From Dechloromonas agitata is5 (GTDB lineage: Bacteria > Pseudomonadota > Gammaproteobacteria > Burkholderiales > Rhodocyclaceae): 64,000 nucleotides of DNA. The position numbers and the translations under genes were made by a program. The notes under the pieces are model-generated. The model saw nothing but the letters and a program-made list of their open reading frames with translations. It made no database searches and was not told where the DNA came from. Numbering within the stretch: the first letter of the stretch is position 1; each line of letters begins with the position of its first letter. The stretch covers positions 2,232,001 through 2,296,000 of the forward strand of contig NZ_KI912532.1 of assembly GCF_000519045.1 (NCBI RefSeq), read 5' to 3'. Positions 16,950-26,816 of the stretch are shown in pieces.

Positions 16950-18971
16950 CTAGGCGCCGACCTTGAAGTAGGCAACCTGGTCACGCAGACGGGCTGCCAT
17001 CTCCTGAAGCTGGGCAGCGCTTTCCGCGTTGGCATGGATGGTTGCCGCGGTTTCCTCCGTCATTTGGGCGATCTGCTCGACATTCGAGGCGATCGTATTG
17101 GCGGCGATCGCTTGCTCGCGGGTCGCATCGGCGACTTCGACAGCGCGGTTCATCGATTCTTCGGCCTCGTGGGCGATGTTGTCGAGCATGCCGGACACGG
17201 CATTCACCTTTTGCAGCCCATCGTTGATTTTCGGGCCGATGTGTTCGATCCCTTCGACCGTCTCCCGCGTTTCCTGCTGGGTCTGGGCGATCAGCGTGGC
17301 GATCTCATGCGTCGCCTTGGTAGTACGTTCTGCCAGTTTGCGGACCTCGTCGGCGACGACCGCGAAGCCGCGTCCCTGTTCGCCAGCCCGGGCCGCCTCG
17401 ATGGCGGCATTGAGGGCGAGCAGGTTGGTCTGGTCGGCGATTTCGCGAATGACGCTGGCGATACCGCCGATTTCTTCCGAACGGGTCATCAAGCGGCCGA
17501 CCTGTTGCGAGGTCTTGCCGACTTCGCCAGCCATCGCCTCGATCTCCTCGACCGCCAGATGGATGGCCGAAACGCTCTGTCCGGACAGGTTGGCGGTGTG
17601 CTTGGAACTGGCCTCGGTCGCCGTCGCCAGGTTGGAGACCTCGTTGATGCTGACCGTGACCTCTTCCAGCGAGGCGGCCGAGGAAGCCGTCGATTGGGCC
17701 TGACGTTCGGTCGCGATGCTGATTTCGCTGGTCGTTACCGAGAGGTTCTGCGAGGCCGTGCTGATCGTGTCGGCTGCCGTGCGGACCTGGCCGATGACGG
17801 CGCTGAGTCGGGTGACCATTTCGTGCATGGCGCGCATGACCAGCCCGACTTCATCCTTGCGGTCGTCCTGCAGACGGACGGTCAGGTCGCCATCGGCGAT
17901 CTGCTGCGAGGTGGCGACCAGTTCGCTCAGCGGTGCGGCGACGATGCGGTTCAGGAAGAAGATCAGGATGCCGAGCAACAGCACAGTCAGCGCCACCGTG
18001 GCGGTGATCATGATGTTACGGGTATGGTAAGCGAGGCTGAACACCTCATCGGTATAGTTACCGGAAGCAATAATCCAGTCCCAACTCTTGTATTCGTCGA
18101 AAACGACGATCTTTTCGCGCAGGCGGCTGTCGTTGCCGCTCTTGTCGAGCCACGGATAGATGATCAGGCCGCTGCGTTTGTCGAGCATTTCTTTGATGAA
18201 GGGGCGGCCGTCGTGATCGGTGGAATCGGCAACGTTCTTGCCCTCCTGGTCACGGTGAACGATCAGGGTGCCGGCAGTTGGCCCCGGCTTGCCGTCCAGC
18301 ACGTAGGTGTACCCGGATTGACCGAACTTGACCGAGCGGATGGTCTGCTTGATATGCTCCAGCGAGTCCCCGATCGCGATGCCGACGAAGAGCAGGCCGA
18401 TGATTTCCTTCTTCGCGTCGAGGATCGGCGTGTACTTGGTCATGTAGTCGCGGCCGAACAGTGTGGCCTTGCCACTATAGGCCTTGCCGCTACGGATGCT
18501 GGCGTAGGCCGGATGGCCGCTACCCAGTTTGGTGCCGATGGCGCGGCTGCCGTCTTCCTTCTTGACCGAGGTGGCGATGCGGAGGAAATCGTCACCCTGA
18601 CGGACGAAGATGGTGGCGACGTTGCCGTTGCTCGATTGGTAGAAATCATCGACTTGGCGGGTTGAGCCATTGAGGGTAGAGCCATTCAGCTTGAGGATGG
18701 GCGTGTCGCCCGCCTCAAGGGTGAAGGTGCCGCTCATCACCGTGTCGAAGGCGTGCGCCCAAGCCTCAGTCTGCTGAAGCAGGATCGAGTCGGTCTGGGC
18801 GATGATGTCGCGTAGCAGGTCGTTGGTGCTCTTCAGCTTGGCGGTCTCTTCGCGCTCGTTGACCTCGTGGATTTCCGACGTCAGGAACAGGGCAAAGCCG
18901 CCCAGCGAGACGGTGATCGCCAGCGAGACGATGATGGCGATGCGAAATCGGATGGAATGACGGTTCAACAT
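16950..18971 (-). CDS. Methyl-accepting chemotaxis protein with periplasmic Cache domain
   Basis: A 673-residue chemoreceptor. TM1 is about residues 11-30, and the periplasmic ligand-binding region resembles the Cache_3-Cache_2 type ([19 protein letters not shown]-like segment; [25 protein letters not shown]). TM2 ([20 protein letters not shown]) leads into a HAMP domain and the cytoplasmic signalling domain, with the conserved tip [25 protein letters not shown]. There is no CheR-binding pentapeptide at the C terminus. The ATG at 18971 follows GGGGGAG; the frame is open 13 codons further, but without a ribosome site. The ligand is unknown. It is a single-gene unit. Confidence 0.93.
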   Translation of the reverse strand: MLNRHSIRFRIAIIVSLAITVSLGGFALFLTSEIHEVNEREETAKLKSTNDLLRDIIAQTDSILLQQTEAWAHAFDTVMSGTFTLEAGDTPILKLNGSTLNGSTRQVDDFYQSSNGNVATIFVRQGDDFLRIATSVKKEDGSRAIGTKLGSGHPAYASIRSGKAYSGKATLFGRDYMTKYTPILDAKKEIIGLLFVGIAIGDSLEHIKQTIRSVKFGQSGYTYVLDGKPGPTAGTLIVHRDQEGKNVADSTDHDGRPFIKEMLDKRSGLIIYPWLDKSGNDSRLREKIVVFDEYKSWDWIIASGNYTDEVFSLAYHTRNIMITATVALTVLLLGILIFFLNRIVAAPLSELVATSQQIADGDLTVRLQDDRKDEVGLVMRAMHEMVTRLSAVIGQVRTAADTISTASQNLSVTTSEISIATERQAQSTASSAASLEEVTVSINEVSNLATATEASSKHTANLSGQSVSAIHLAVEEIEAMAGEVGKTSQQVGRLMTRSEEIGGIASVIREIADQTNLLALNAAIEAARAGEQGRGFAVVADEVRKLAERTTKATHEIATLIAQTQQETRETVEGIEHIGPKINDGLQKVNAVSGMLDNIAHEAEESMNRAVEVADATREQAIAANTIASNVEQIAQMTEETAATIHANAESAAQLQEMAARLRDQVAYFKVGA

Positions 18972-19107
18972 GATGGCTCCCCCGAGCAGTCGATGTAGCT
19001 TGCAGCGCACCCCGTGCGACCGCTTTTGGGAAGCGTTAACGCCGTTGTGCCCTTTGTGTTTTTGAAGCTTTAAGCATCTCTAATATAGGCTCGGCTTAGC
19101 CAAATGT

Positions 19108-19156
19108 AAATAGCAAAAATAACACCATCGTGGTTGGGTGTGTGATTTTGCTATTT
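19108..19156. repeat. AT-rich inverted repeat downstream of rsmJ / upstream of the chemoreceptor
   Basis: AAATAGCAAAA (19108-19118) is mirrored by TTTTGCTATTT (19146-19156), with an inner ACACC/GGTGT pair, giving a long interrupted hairpin 39 nt after the rsmJ stop. It may act as the rsmJ terminator, though no clean U run follows, or as a regulator site for the chemoreceptor promoter. Nothing else is seen in 18972-19194 apart from AT-rich sequence. Confidence 0.5.
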
Positions 19157-19194
19157 GAAAAGATTGTTAATTTTGGGGCGACCGGCAAGACGCT

Positions 19195-19986
19195 TCAAGC
19201 CTTCAGCGATTTGAAGGCGTAGATGTCAAAACGGCTGGACTTGCCTTCTAATGTGTAGCTGGGCGGAGCCCCGGCAATGCAGGGGGCCTTGCGGGGGCGT
19301 TTGACGACGACCCGGTGGCTGGCCAGGGCGAGGGCAGCCTGCAAGAGTTGCGGCGCATCGTCGTCATCGCCGACCAGCGGACGAAAGACGCGCATTTCCT
19401 TCTTGACCAGCGCGCTCTTGTCGCGGTGCGGGAACATCGGGTCGAGGTAGATGACCTGGGGGGCTTCGCCTGGCCAGGACTGCATCAGCGCGATGGCGTT
19501 CCCCTGTTGCAGGTGCATGCGCTGGGCGATGGGGCCCACGTCGGCATCGTTCGCGGCGCGCCGCAGGCCGTCGGCCAGCAGGGCGGCGACGATGGGTTGG
19601 CGCTCGATCAGCGAGACCTCACAACCGAGCTGGGCGAAGACGAAGGCGTCCCGACCAAGACCGGCGGTCGCATCGAGAATAGTCGGCCGGACGCCGGGCT
19701 GGATGCCGACGGCCTTGGCGATCATCTGGCCGCTGCCACCGCCTTGCAGGCGACGGTGGGCCAGGGCGCCTTCGACGAAATCGACCCGCACCGGCCCGGC
19801 GGCGCCAGGGCCCAGTTCTTGAAGTTGCAGGCCGTTGCCACCCCATTGCAGGCTGAACCCGGCCTCCCCGCCGAAGGGCAGGCCGAGTTGCGTGGCGAGA
19901 TGGCGGGCGGTTTCGGTGAGGGCCGGAGAGAGGGCCTCGACGCGAATGATCGTCGCGCCAGGGGCGGCGGTTTGCGGGTTTGGCAT
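19195..19986 (-). CDS. rsmJ: 16S rRNA (guanine-1516-N2)-methyltransferase RsmJ
   Basis: 263 residues. SAM-binding motif [20 protein letters not shown], followed by [18 protein letters not shown], the catalytic-type motif [22 protein letters not shown], and the C-terminal [18 protein letters not shown] with KSSRFDIY, all diagnostic of RsmJ (YhiQ), which methylates G1516 of 16S rRNA. The frame extends to 20139, but that extension is low-complexity and would overlap the divergent hydrolase gene; the ATG at 19986 gives the family length. Confidence 0.92.
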   Translation of the reverse strand: MPNPQTAAPGATIIRVEALSPALTETARHLATQLGLPFGGEAGFSLQWGGNGLQLQELGPGAAGPVRVDFVEGALAHRRLQGGGSGQMIAKAVGIQPGVRPTILDATAGLGRDAFVFAQLGCEVSLIERQPIVAALLADGLRRAANDADVGPIAQRMHLQQGNAIALMQSWPGEAPQVIYLDPMFPHRDKSALVKKEMRVFRPLVGDDDDAPQLLQAALALASHRVVVKRPRKAPCIAGAPPSYTLEGKSSRFDIYAFKSLKA

Positions 19987-20113
19987 CGTCGACGGGGTGG
20001 TGGGCGGGGAGCGGCCGGCATTGTAACAGCCGCCCGAGCGGCGGCTGGCCGCGATGGCCGGGGAGAATCGAGGGTAAATTAGCAACTTTGCCATGCCGCC
20101 AGGGAGTTCTGCC

Positions 20114-20980
20114 GTGTTACCCAGCACCACCGAATGCATCGAGATCCGCGGTTTACGTTACAACGTTCGCCAGTGGGGGCCGGCCGATGCACCGCCGGTT
20201 TTCCTGCTGCACGGCTGGATGGATGCCTCGGCGACCTTCCAGTTCGTCGTCGACGCGCTACGCCAGGATTGGCATGTGATTGCGCCGGACTGGCGGGGCT
20301 ATGGCGCGAGCGAATGGCTGGGTCGGCCGTACTGGTTCCCCGATTACTACGCCGATCTGGACGCCCTGCTGCAGCATTATTCGCCGGGCGGACCGGCGCA
20401 ACTGGTCGGCCACAGCATGGGGGCCAACATCGCCGCAACCTATGCCGCCCTGCGGCCGCAGCGGGTGGCGCGGCTGGCCATGCTGGATTTTCTCGGCCTC
20501 AAACCGGACCCGGCCATCGATGCGCCGACCCAACTGGGTAAATGGCTCGATGAAATCGGCGAAGAACCACGCCTGCGCACCTATCCCGCCCATGCCGCGC
20601 TGGCCCGCCGCCTGCGCTTCGCCAATCCCCGGCTGACGCTGGCGCGGGCCGAGTTCCTGTCGCATGCGGTGAGCCGGACCTTGCCGGATGGGCAGGTTGA
20701 AATGGCCTGTGACCCCTGGCACAAGGTAGCGTCGCCGGCCGTGTACCGGATCGAGGATGCGATGGCGGCGTGGCGCCGGATTCAGGCGCCCGTGCTCATG
20801 CTGGTAGCGGAAAAAGGGTTCGTGAACATGCGCTTTGGCCAGGAACCTGAGGAATATCGGCGGCGCCTGGGCTGTTTTGCCGATCTCCGGGTCGAGACGG
20901 TGGCCGAGGCCGGGCACAACCTGCAACACGACCAGCCGGAGCGGGTGGCTGAGTTGCTGGAGGGCTTCCTGGCGCGTTAG
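20114..20980 (+). CDS. Alpha/beta-fold hydrolase
   Basis: 288 residues. [11 protein letters not shown] provides the oxyanion region, [12 protein letters not shown] follows, and the nucleophile is Ser101 in VGHSMGAN. The acid is probably in the C-terminal third (VLMLVAEKG region) and the catalytic His lies in [14 protein letters not shown]. The fold and HGW/GYGAS features resemble epoxide hydrolase/haloalkane dehalogenase relatives and lipase-type esterases; the substrate cannot be assigned. GTG 20114 is preferred because GGGAG lies 7 nt upstream; ATG 20093 has no ribosome site. Its end overlaps by 4 nt the convergent SpmAB-type gene. Confidence 0.85.
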   Translation: MLPSTTECIEIRGLRYNVRQWGPADAPPVFLLHGWMDASATFQFVVDALRQDWHVIAPDWRGYGASEWLGRPYWFPDYYADLDALLQHYSPGGPAQLVGHSMGANIAATYAALRPQRVARLAMLDFLGLKPDPAIDAPTQLGKWLDEIGEEPRLRTYPAHAALARRLRFANPRLTLARAEFLSHAVSRTLPDGQVEMACDPWHKVASPAVYRIEDAMAAWRRIQAPVLMLVAEKGFVNMRFGQEPEEYRRRLGCFADLRVETVAEAGHNLQHDQPERVAELLEGFLAR

Positions 20981-22221
20981 TGGTAGAAGGCGTAGCCGAT
21001 CAGGATGGCGCCGACCAGCCCGACCGCGTCGGCGATCAGGCCGCAGGCCAGCGCGTAGCGCGTCTTGGTGATATTCACGCTGCCGAAATAGACGGCCAGT
21101 ACGTAGAAGGTGGTTTCGGTGGAGCCCTGGATGATCGCGGCCAGCTTCCCCGGAAAGGAATCGACCCCGTGGGTGGTCATCACGTCCACCATCAGGCCGC
21201 GCGCACCGCTGCCGGAGAGCGTTTTCATCAGGCCGACCGGCAGGGCGGGAACGAAATCGGCGTTCAGGCCCAAGGCGAGCACCGCCGTACGGATGCCGCC
21301 GATCAGGTAGTCCATGCCGCCAGTGGTGCGGAAGACGGAAATCGCGGCGAGCATGGCAATCAGGTAGGGAATGATCTGCACGGCAACGCCGAAGCCCTCC
21401 TTGGCGCCTTCGACGAAAGCTTCGTAAACATCGATGCGCCGCCAGGCGGCGACGGCGACGAAGAGGGTGATCAGCGAGACGATCAGGCCGCTACCGAGCA
21501 GGCCGATCATCTGTGCCATGCGTTCGGGCGGCAGGCCGGCGAGCCAGGCGTAGAGGCCGCCCATCAGCGCGGCGAAACCGGCAAAGAAGGTGAGCACCGG
21601 GCGGCTGAGCAGGTTGATGCGCTGCCAGACTGCCACGGCGACCAGCCCGGCGCAGAAGGAAACGAAGGTGCCGAGCAGGGTGGGCAGGAAGATGTCGGCT
21701 GCGTTGAAACCAACCAGCCCCTGCTTGAGCGCGATGGCCTGGCGGATGGCGATGACCGAGGTCGGGATCAGCGTGATGCCGGCCGTGTTGAGCACCAGGA
21801 ACATGATCATCGGGTTGCTCGCCGTGTCGGGCTTCGGGTTGATCTCCTGCAGTTCGCGCATCGCCTTGAGGCCGAGCGGGGTGGCGGCGTTGTCCAGGCC
21901 GAGCATGTTGGCGCTGAAGTTCATCACGATGCTACCGCTGGCCGGGTGGCCGGGCGGGATGTCGGGAAAGACGCGGCGGAAGAAGGGGGCAACCAGCCGC
22001 CCGAAGAGCTGGATCAGGCCGCCGCGCTCGCCGATCTTCATGATACCCAGCCACAGGCTCATGACGCCGACCAGGCCGAGCGAAATGTCAAAGCCGGTCT
22101 TCGCGGTGTCGAACAGGCCGGTCAGTACCCGTGAAAAGATGTCCAGGTCGCCCTGCAGGGTCTGCACCAGTGCGGCGACGAAGCCGACGAGGATGAAGGC
22201 GACCCAGATGATGTTGAGCAC
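20977..22221 (-). CDS. Fused SpmA-SpmB type membrane protein (nucleoside recognition/Gate domains)
   Basis: A 414-residue polytopic membrane protein. The N-terminal half resembles spore maturation protein A (FDISLGLVGVMSLWLGIMKIGERGGL, MNFSANMLGLDNAATPLGLKAM) and the C-terminal half SpmB (YEAFVEGAKEGFGVAVQIIPYLIAMLAAISVFR, STETTFYVLAVYFGSVNI). Fused SpmAB proteins occur in non-sporulating Gram-negatives; their role is not established, and transport of small molecules is a common guess from the Gate domains. About ten hydrophobic helices. No connection with sporulation is implied. Neighbours give no clue. Confidence 0.9.
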   Translation of the reverse strand: MLNIIWVAFILVGFVAALVQTLQGDLDIFSRVLTGLFDTAKTGFDISLGLVGVMSLWLGIMKIGERGGLIQLFGRLVAPFFRRVFPDIPPGHPASGSIVMNFSANMLGLDNAATPLGLKAMRELQEINPKPDTASNPMIMFLVLNTAGITLIPTSVIAIRQAIALKQGLVGFNAADIFLPTLLGTFVSFCAGLVAVAVWQRINLLSRPVLTFFAGFAALMGGLYAWLAGLPPERMAQMIGLLGSGLIVSLITLFVAVAAWRRIDVYEAFVEGAKEGFGVAVQIIPYLIAMLAAISVFRTTGGMDYLIGGIRTAVLALGLNADFVPALPVGLMKTLSGSGARGLMVDVMTTHGVDSFPGKLAAIIQGSTETTFYVLAVYFGSVNITKTRYALACGLIADAVGLVGAILIGYAFYH

Positions 22222-22278
22222 GGGGGCGGGTTCAGGCGGGTGGAAAGGGCGTCAGTCTAATCGGCGACGGCCGGGCTG

Positions 22279-22971
22279 TCACGGCAGCCCCCAGGCCTTC
22301 CGGTAGCGGGTGTATTCGGCTTGCGGTAACTGGGCGAGCAGCGGCCGTGCGGCGGCGTCGAGCCAGGTGCAGACGGCGGTCATGTCGGCCTGCGCAGCCG
22401 CAGTGCAGCCGGCGGTCGGCGTGGTGGCATCCTGCCAGACATGCAGGAAGATACAGGAGCCGGCGCCCGGGCGGTGCTCGGGGTTGTGTCCGACAACGGC
22501 ACCGATGGCGTAGCGCGTATCGGGGCGAAGCATGTCCTCGCACGATGCCCAGTCGATATCGGCGATCTCCGTTTGATCGATGATCTGGTTGTAGTGCCTG
22601 GAGCCTGGGTCGTCGACGCACTTGAGATCGCCCGTCGCGCAGCGGTAAGGTAAGCCGGCCGATTGCGCCAGTTGGCTTTCCGGACCCGCCGTGCCGAACA
22701 GGGCGGTGAGGGCGAAGACGCCGGCCGGGGCGCAGCCGTCGCCTTCGCGCTTGGTTGCGCCGTCATGGACGGGGGCGGGATGCAGCCCGAGGCCCCAGGC
22801 CAGTCCGCCGCGGCCGAGGGTGACGGGGATGGCATCGCCGACGGCCTGCCACTTGGCATTGGTTGAATTCTTCACGAAGCGCTGCAATGTGGCTTGCGTA
22901 CTGTTCCAGTCCGCAGCCAGAACGCGAACGAGTTGCCGTGATCCGGAGAACGGTGAAGGGGGGGCGGGCAT
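22279..22971 (-). CDS. YkuD-like L,D-transpeptidase family protein
   Basis: About 231 residues with the YkuD active-site pattern: His177 in GSCIFLHVWQ and the catalytic Cys189 in PTAGCTA, preceded by the family GGLAWGLGLHP and EGDGCAPAGVFAL segments. This subfamily (COG3786-like) is linked to peptidoglycan L,D-transpeptidase chemistry or related cell-envelope transfer. No signal peptide or membrane helix is visible from this start or from the upstream in-frame TTG at 23049, which is unusual for a periplasmic enzyme, so the start is uncertain. It lies upstream of and divergent from nemR; the NemR-type operator sits in the shared region. Confidence 0.75.
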   Translation of the reverse strand: MPAPPSPFSGSRQLVRVLAADWNSTQATLQRFVKNSTNAKWQAVGDAIPVTLGRGGLAWGLGLHPAPVHDGATKREGDGCAPAGVFALTALFGTAGPESQLAQSAGLPYRCATGDLKCVDDPGSRHYNQIIDQTEIADIDWASCEDMLRPDTRYAIGAVVGHNPEHRPGAGSCIFLHVWQDATTPTAGCTAAAQADMTAVCTWLDAAARPLLAQLPQAEYTRYRKAWGLP

Positions 22972-23067
22972 GATCGATCGCAGCGGCTGGAAATGCCCAA
23001 TGGTAGGGCGTTTCCGGGTGATTGGCCAAGCGTTTCGGTGGCCTTTCAAAATCGAGGGAACTTTTTC

Positions 23068-23082
23068 TAGACGACCGGTCTA
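23068..23082. promoter_or_regulatory. Predicted NemR-type operator
   Basis: TAGACGACCGGTCTA: half-sites TAGAC and GTCTA around a 5-nt centre, 22 nt before the nemR start. It resembles the TAGAC...GTCTA operators of NemR-family repressors and could also affect the divergent YkuD-like gene. Confidence 0.6.
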
Positions 23083-23104
23083 ATTTGCCGGAGACCATCG
23101 CGCC

Positions 23105-23689
23105 ATGAATACCCGCCACGACAATACCCGCCAGCACATTCTCGAAACCGGCCAACGCATCATCGTCGGCAAAGGGTTCGCCAGTGTCGGCCTGAATGAA
23201 ATCCTGACCACCGCCGGTGTGCCGAAGGGTTCGTTCTATCACTACTTCGCCTCCAAGGAGCAGTACGGGCAGGCCCTGCTGCAGGATTATTTCGACCGTT
23301 ATCTGGCCGATCTCGATGGCCTGTTTGCCGCCGAAGCCGGCTGCGGGCGCGAGCGTCTGATGCGCTACTGGCAGCACTGGCGCGACAAGCAAGTGGACAC
23401 CTGCGCCGAGCAGAAATGCCTGGTCGTCAAGCTGGCGGGGGAGGTGGCCGATCTGTCGGATGCCATGCGCATCACCTTGCGCGATGGCACCGATCAGGTC
23501 GTGCAGCGCATCGCCCGTGTGATCGGCGAGGGTGTGGCCGATGGTTCGATTCCGCCGCTGGAGCCCCTGGCCAGCGCGCAAGTGCTTTACCAGTTGTGGC
23601 TGGGTGCCAGCCTGCTCGGCAAGCTGCACCGCGACGGCGCAGCGCTCGACAGTGCACTGGCCTTCACGCGGGCGATGCTGTCGCCCTGA
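23105..23689 (+). CDS. nemR: TetR-family redox/electrophile-sensing repressor, NemR type
   Basis: 194 residues. TetR helix-turn-helix at about residues 12-58 (GFASVGLNEILTTAGVPKGSFYHYF). The segment with Cys105 (CLVVKLAGEVADLSDAMR) and the later ASLLGKLHR with Lys173 correspond to the redox Cys106 and Lys175 of E. coli NemR, which form a reversible bond on oxidation by hypochlorous acid or on reaction with electrophiles. An additional Cys100 is present. The gene precedes nemA by 33 nt and has a TAGAC...GTCTA palindrome in its promoter region, which supports the assignment. Derepression by quinones, aldehydes or reactive chlorine is the expected behaviour. Confidence 0.88.
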   Translation: MNTRHDNTRQHILETGQRIIVGKGFASVGLNEILTTAGVPKGSFYHYFASKEQYGQALLQDYFDRYLADLDGLFAAEAGCGRERLMRYWQHWRDKQVDTCAEQKCLVVKLAGEVADLSDAMRITLRDGTDQVVQRIARVIGEGVADGSIPPLEPLASAQVLYQLWLGASLLGKLHRDGAALDSALAFTRAMLSP

Positions 23690-23722
23690 TTTCCTGAAAC
23701 GCTTTTCCGATAGGAGCTTTGC

Positions 23723-24805
23723 ATGACCACCTTGTTCGATCCGATTCAACTGGGCGACATCGCCCTGGCCAACCGCATTGCGATGGCACCGCTGACGCGT
23801 AACCGTGCCGTCGAAGGCAACAAGCCGGGACCGATGACCGTCGAGTACTACCGCCAGCGAGCAACGGCCGGCCTGATCATTGCCGAGGCCAGCCCGATCA
23901 GCCCGACGGCGCAGGGCTATCTCGACACACCGGGGATCTGGAACGACGAACAGGTTGCCGCCTGGCAATCCGTGACCCAGGCCGTGCATGCCGAGGGCGG
24001 CAAGATCGTGCTGCAACTGTGGCACGTCGGGCGCATCTCGCACACCTCCTTGCTGCCGGACGGTGAAGTGCCGGTGTCGTCGACCGATCAGGTGGCGAAT
24101 GCCTCGACCTTCACGCGCGACGGCTTTGTGCCGGTATCGCAGCCGCGCGCCCTGCGCGACGATGAAATCCCCGGCCTGATCGAGGATTACCGCCGCGCTG
24201 CCCGCAATGCCATCGCAGCCGGTTTCGACGGTGTGGAAATTCATGCCGCCAACACCTACCTCATCGAGCAATTCCTGCGCGACAGCGTCAATGACCGCAG
24301 CGGCCCCTACGGTGGCAGCATCGAGAATCGCGCCCGCCTGCTGCTCGAAGTCGTGCAGGCCGTGACCGGCGAAATCGGCGCTGGCCGCACCGGTATCCGC
24401 CTCAGTCCGATGACCACCTTCACGGCACCGCTCGACAGCAACCCGCAGGCGCTCTACGGCTATGTCGTTGAACAACTGGCGCCCTTCGGCCTGGCCTACC
24501 TGCATGTGATCGAAGGGGAGACCGGCGGCACGCGCACGCCGGACGGCAAGCCCTTCGACTATGCCGCCCTGCGTCGCACCTTCAAGGGGCTGTGGATGGT
24601 CAACAACGGCTACAGCCGCGATCTCGCGCTGCAGACCGTGGCCGACGGCCAGGCTGACCTGGTTGCCTTCGGCCGGCCGTTCATCAGCAACCCCGATCTG
24701 GTGCGCCGCTTGCGTGACGGCGCGACCCTCAACGAGTTGCGTGCCGACAAGCTGTATGGCGGCGGCGCCGAGGGTTACATCGACTATCCGACGCTGGCGG
24801 CCTGA
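23723..24805 (+). CDS. nemA: N-ethylmaleimide reductase-like Old Yellow Enzyme
   Basis: A 360-residue FMN-dependent ene-reductase. FMN and substrate motifs are present: RIAMAPLTRNRA at the N terminus, VLQLWHVGRISH, GFDGVEIHAANTYLIEQFL with the His-x-x-Asn pair, VNDRSGPYGGSIENRARLL, and the C-terminal FGRPFISNPDLVRRL. Enzymes of this group reduce activated C=C bonds and nitro groups of toxic electrophiles. A ribosome site (AGGAG) precedes the ATG, 33 nt after nemR, in the first catalytic position of a detoxification operon. Confidence 0.92.
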   Translation: MTTLFDPIQLGDIALANRIAMAPLTRNRAVEGNKPGPMTVEYYRQRATAGLIIAEASPISPTAQGYLDTPGIWNDEQVAAWQSVTQAVHAEGGKIVLQLWHVGRISHTSLLPDGEVPVSSTDQVANASTFTRDGFVPVSQPRALRDDEIPGLIEDYRRAARNAIAAGFDGVEIHAANTYLIEQFLRDSVNDRSGPYGGSIENRARLLLEVVQAVTGEIGAGRTGIRLSPMTTFTAPLDSNPQALYGYVVEQLAPFGLAYLHVIEGETGGTRTPDGKPFDYAALRRTFKGLWMVNNGYSRDLALQTVADGQADLVAFGRPFISNPDLVRRLRDGATLNELRADKLYGGGAEGYIDYPTLAA

Positions 24806-24867
24806 TCGCCTGTCCTTCCAGCATGCCTCGGTCGGCCTTCCCGGCCGGGGCGCAACCGGGAAAACGC

Positions 24868-25791
24868 ATGCATTCCTACCGCCGCTGGCTGCCGGCTATC
24901 GCACTTGTCGTGTTGTCGCTGACCTGGGGCTACACGTGGGTGCTCGCCAAACAGGGCCTGCAATACGCGCCGCCCTTTGCCTTCGCTGCCGAGCGCTGCG
25001 TCGGTGGGGCGCTGTCGCTGCTCATCGTCCTCAAGCTGATCGGCAAACCACTCAAATTGGTGGCGCCCTTCCAGACGCTGGGGGTCGGCCTGACCCAGGT
25101 GGCCGGCTTCATGATTTTCCAGACCTGGGCGCTGGTCGAAGGCGGGCCGGGCAAGACAGCGGTGCTCATTTTCACCATGCCGATCTGGACGCTCCTGCTG
25201 GCCTGGCCGCTGCTCGGCGAAAGGGTGCGCGGCAAGCAGTGGCTGGCCGCCGCCAGCACACTGACCGGGTTGCTGATGATCATCGAACCGTGGGACATGC
25301 ACGCCAGCCTGTTCAGCAAGTTCCTCGGTTTGATGGCGGCGCTGTGCTGGGCGAGCGGGACGATCCTGATCAAGCGCCTGCGCGCCACCACGCCGGTCGA
25401 TCTGCTGACGCTGACCGCCTGGCAGATGGTGCTCGGCGCCGTTCCGCTGGTCGTGCTCAGCCTGTTCGTCGCCGAGCCGGCTACCCAGTGGACGCCGCAC
25501 TACGTCGGCATCCTTGGCTTCATGTCGGTGGCCAGTACGGCGATGTGCTGGTGGCTGTGGATCTACATCCTTGATCGCGTACCGGCCTGGGAGGCCAGCC
25601 TGTCGGTGCTCGGTACGCCAGTGGTCGCCATCCTGTCGTCCCGCCTGACCTTCGGTGAGGAATTCAAGGTGACCGAGGTGGCCGGCATCGTGCTCATCGG
25701 TAGTGGGCTGGTCTTGCTGTCGCTGCTCAGTTGGGCGGCCAGCCGGCGCAATCCGGGCGCCCATCGTGATCTTGCCGGGGAGAAGAAATGA
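24868..25791 (+). CDS. EamA/DMT-superfamily transporter
   Basis: 307 residues with about ten transmembrane helices and two EamA repeats; the first repeat opens with [21 protein letters not shown] and the second contains [14 protein letters not shown]. It is a probable exporter of small metabolites in the drug/metabolite superfamily; substrate unknown. ATG 24868 follows a GGGA site, while an in-frame ATG at 24823 lacks one. It sits between nemA and a luciferase-like oxidoreductase, with its stop overlapping the next start (ATGA), so an efflux role in electrophile handling is an inference from the operon. Confidence 0.88.
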   Translation: MHSYRRWLPAIALVVLSLTWGYTWVLAKQGLQYAPPFAFAAERCVGGALSLLIVLKLIGKPLKLVAPFQTLGVGLTQVAGFMIFQTWALVEGGPGKTAVLIFTMPIWTLLLAWPLLGERVRGKQWLAAASTLTGLLMIIEPWDMHASLFSKFLGLMAALCWASGTILIKRLRATTPVDLLTLTAWQMVLGAVPLVVLSLFVAEPATQWTPHYVGILGFMSVASTAMCWWLWIYILDRVPAWEASLSVLGTPVVAILSSRLTFGEEFKVTEVAGIVLIGSGLVLLSLLSWAASRRNPGAHRDLAGEKK

Positions 25792-26792
25792 ATTCGCGCA
25801 ACAAGATCCGCCTGTCCATGCTCGACCTGGTCGCCGTCCGTCAAGGCGGCACGGTCGGCGAGGCCTTGCAGCTTTCGCTGGCCAACGCCCGCCACGTCGA
25901 AGCCCTGGGGTTCACCCGCTACTGGCTGGCCGAACACCACAACATGCCGGGCATCGCCAGCTCGGCGACCGCCGTGCTGGTCGGCCACATCGCCGGCGGC
26001 ACGCAGCGCATCCGGGTCGGTTCCGGCGGCATCATGTTGCCCAACCACGCGCCGCTGGTGGTGGCCGAAGCCTTCGGCACGCTGGCCGAGTTGTATCCCG
26101 GCCGTATCGATCTCGGGCTGGGCCGGGCGCCGGGCACCGATGCCGTCACCATGCGCGCCCTGCGTCGCGACCGCATCGAGACGGAGGCCGATTTTCCGCG
26201 CGAGGTGGCTGAATTGCAGCGTCTGCTCGGCCCGCAACAGCCGGGGCAGCCGGTGGTGGCCGTGCCGGGGGCGGGGACGGAAGTGCCGATCTGGCTGCTC
26301 GGCTCCAGCCTGTTCTCGGCCCGCCTGGCGGCCGAGCGCGGCTTGCCTTATGCCTTCGCCTCGCATTTCGCGCCGGCCATGTTGCTCCAGGCTATCGACA
26401 TTTATCGCCGTAGCTTCCAGCCATCTGCCCATCTCGCTCAGCCCTATGTCGTCATCGGTGTGCCGCTGATTGCGGCGCCGACCGATGCGGAGGCGGAATT
26501 CCTGGCGAGCAGCACCTTCCAGCGCGTGCTCGGCATTTTGCGCGGCGATCGGGGTTGCCTGCAGCCGCCGGTCGCCGGCTTTTTGCAGAGCCTGCATCCG
26601 CGCGAGCGGTCGGGGATCGCCGACTTTCTCGGGGCGGCCGTGATCGGCGGGCCGGAGACCGTTCGCGCTGGTTTGAACGATCTGTTGGCCGCCACCGGGG
26701 CGGACGAAATCATGTTCGTTTGCGATATCTTTGATCCAGCCTTGCGCCAGCGCTCGCTGTCAATCGCCGCCGACGTCTGCTGGCAGTCCTGA
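25788..26792 (+). CDS. LLM-class (luciferase-like) flavin-dependent oxidoreductase
   Basis: 334 residues of the bacterial luciferase-like TIM-barrel family, MsnO8/YhbW-type subgroup: [83 protein letters not shown]. The enzyme probably uses FMN or F420-like flavins; substrate unknown. Translation is coupled to the transporter gene (ATGA overlap). It is part of the nemR-nemA-DMT-LLM-yqhD run, which suggests oxidation or reduction of a reactive organic compound. Confidence 0.87.
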   Translation: MNSRNKIRLSMLDLVAVRQGGTVGEALQLSLANARHVEALGFTRYWLAEHHNMPGIASSATAVLVGHIAGGTQRIRVGSGGIMLPNHAPLVVAEAFGTLAELYPGRIDLGLGRAPGTDAVTMRALRRDRIETEADFPREVAELQRLLGPQQPGQPVVAVPGAGTEVPIWLLGSSLFSARLAAERGLPYAFASHFAPAMLLQAIDIYRRSFQPSAHLAQPYVVIGVPLIAAPTDAEAEFLASSTFQRVLGILRGDRGCLQPPVAGFLQSLHPRERSGIADFLGAAVIGGPETVRAGLNDLLAATGADEIMFVCDIFDPALRQRSLSIAADVCWQS

Positions 26793-26816
26793 TCAGCCTT
26801 TTTGAGGAACTCCACG

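Noticed and set aside
20977-22221. Sporulation gene
   Set aside because: The SpmA/SpmB similarity is real, but fused forms occur widely in non-sporulating Gram-negatives, and no other sporulation gene is present.
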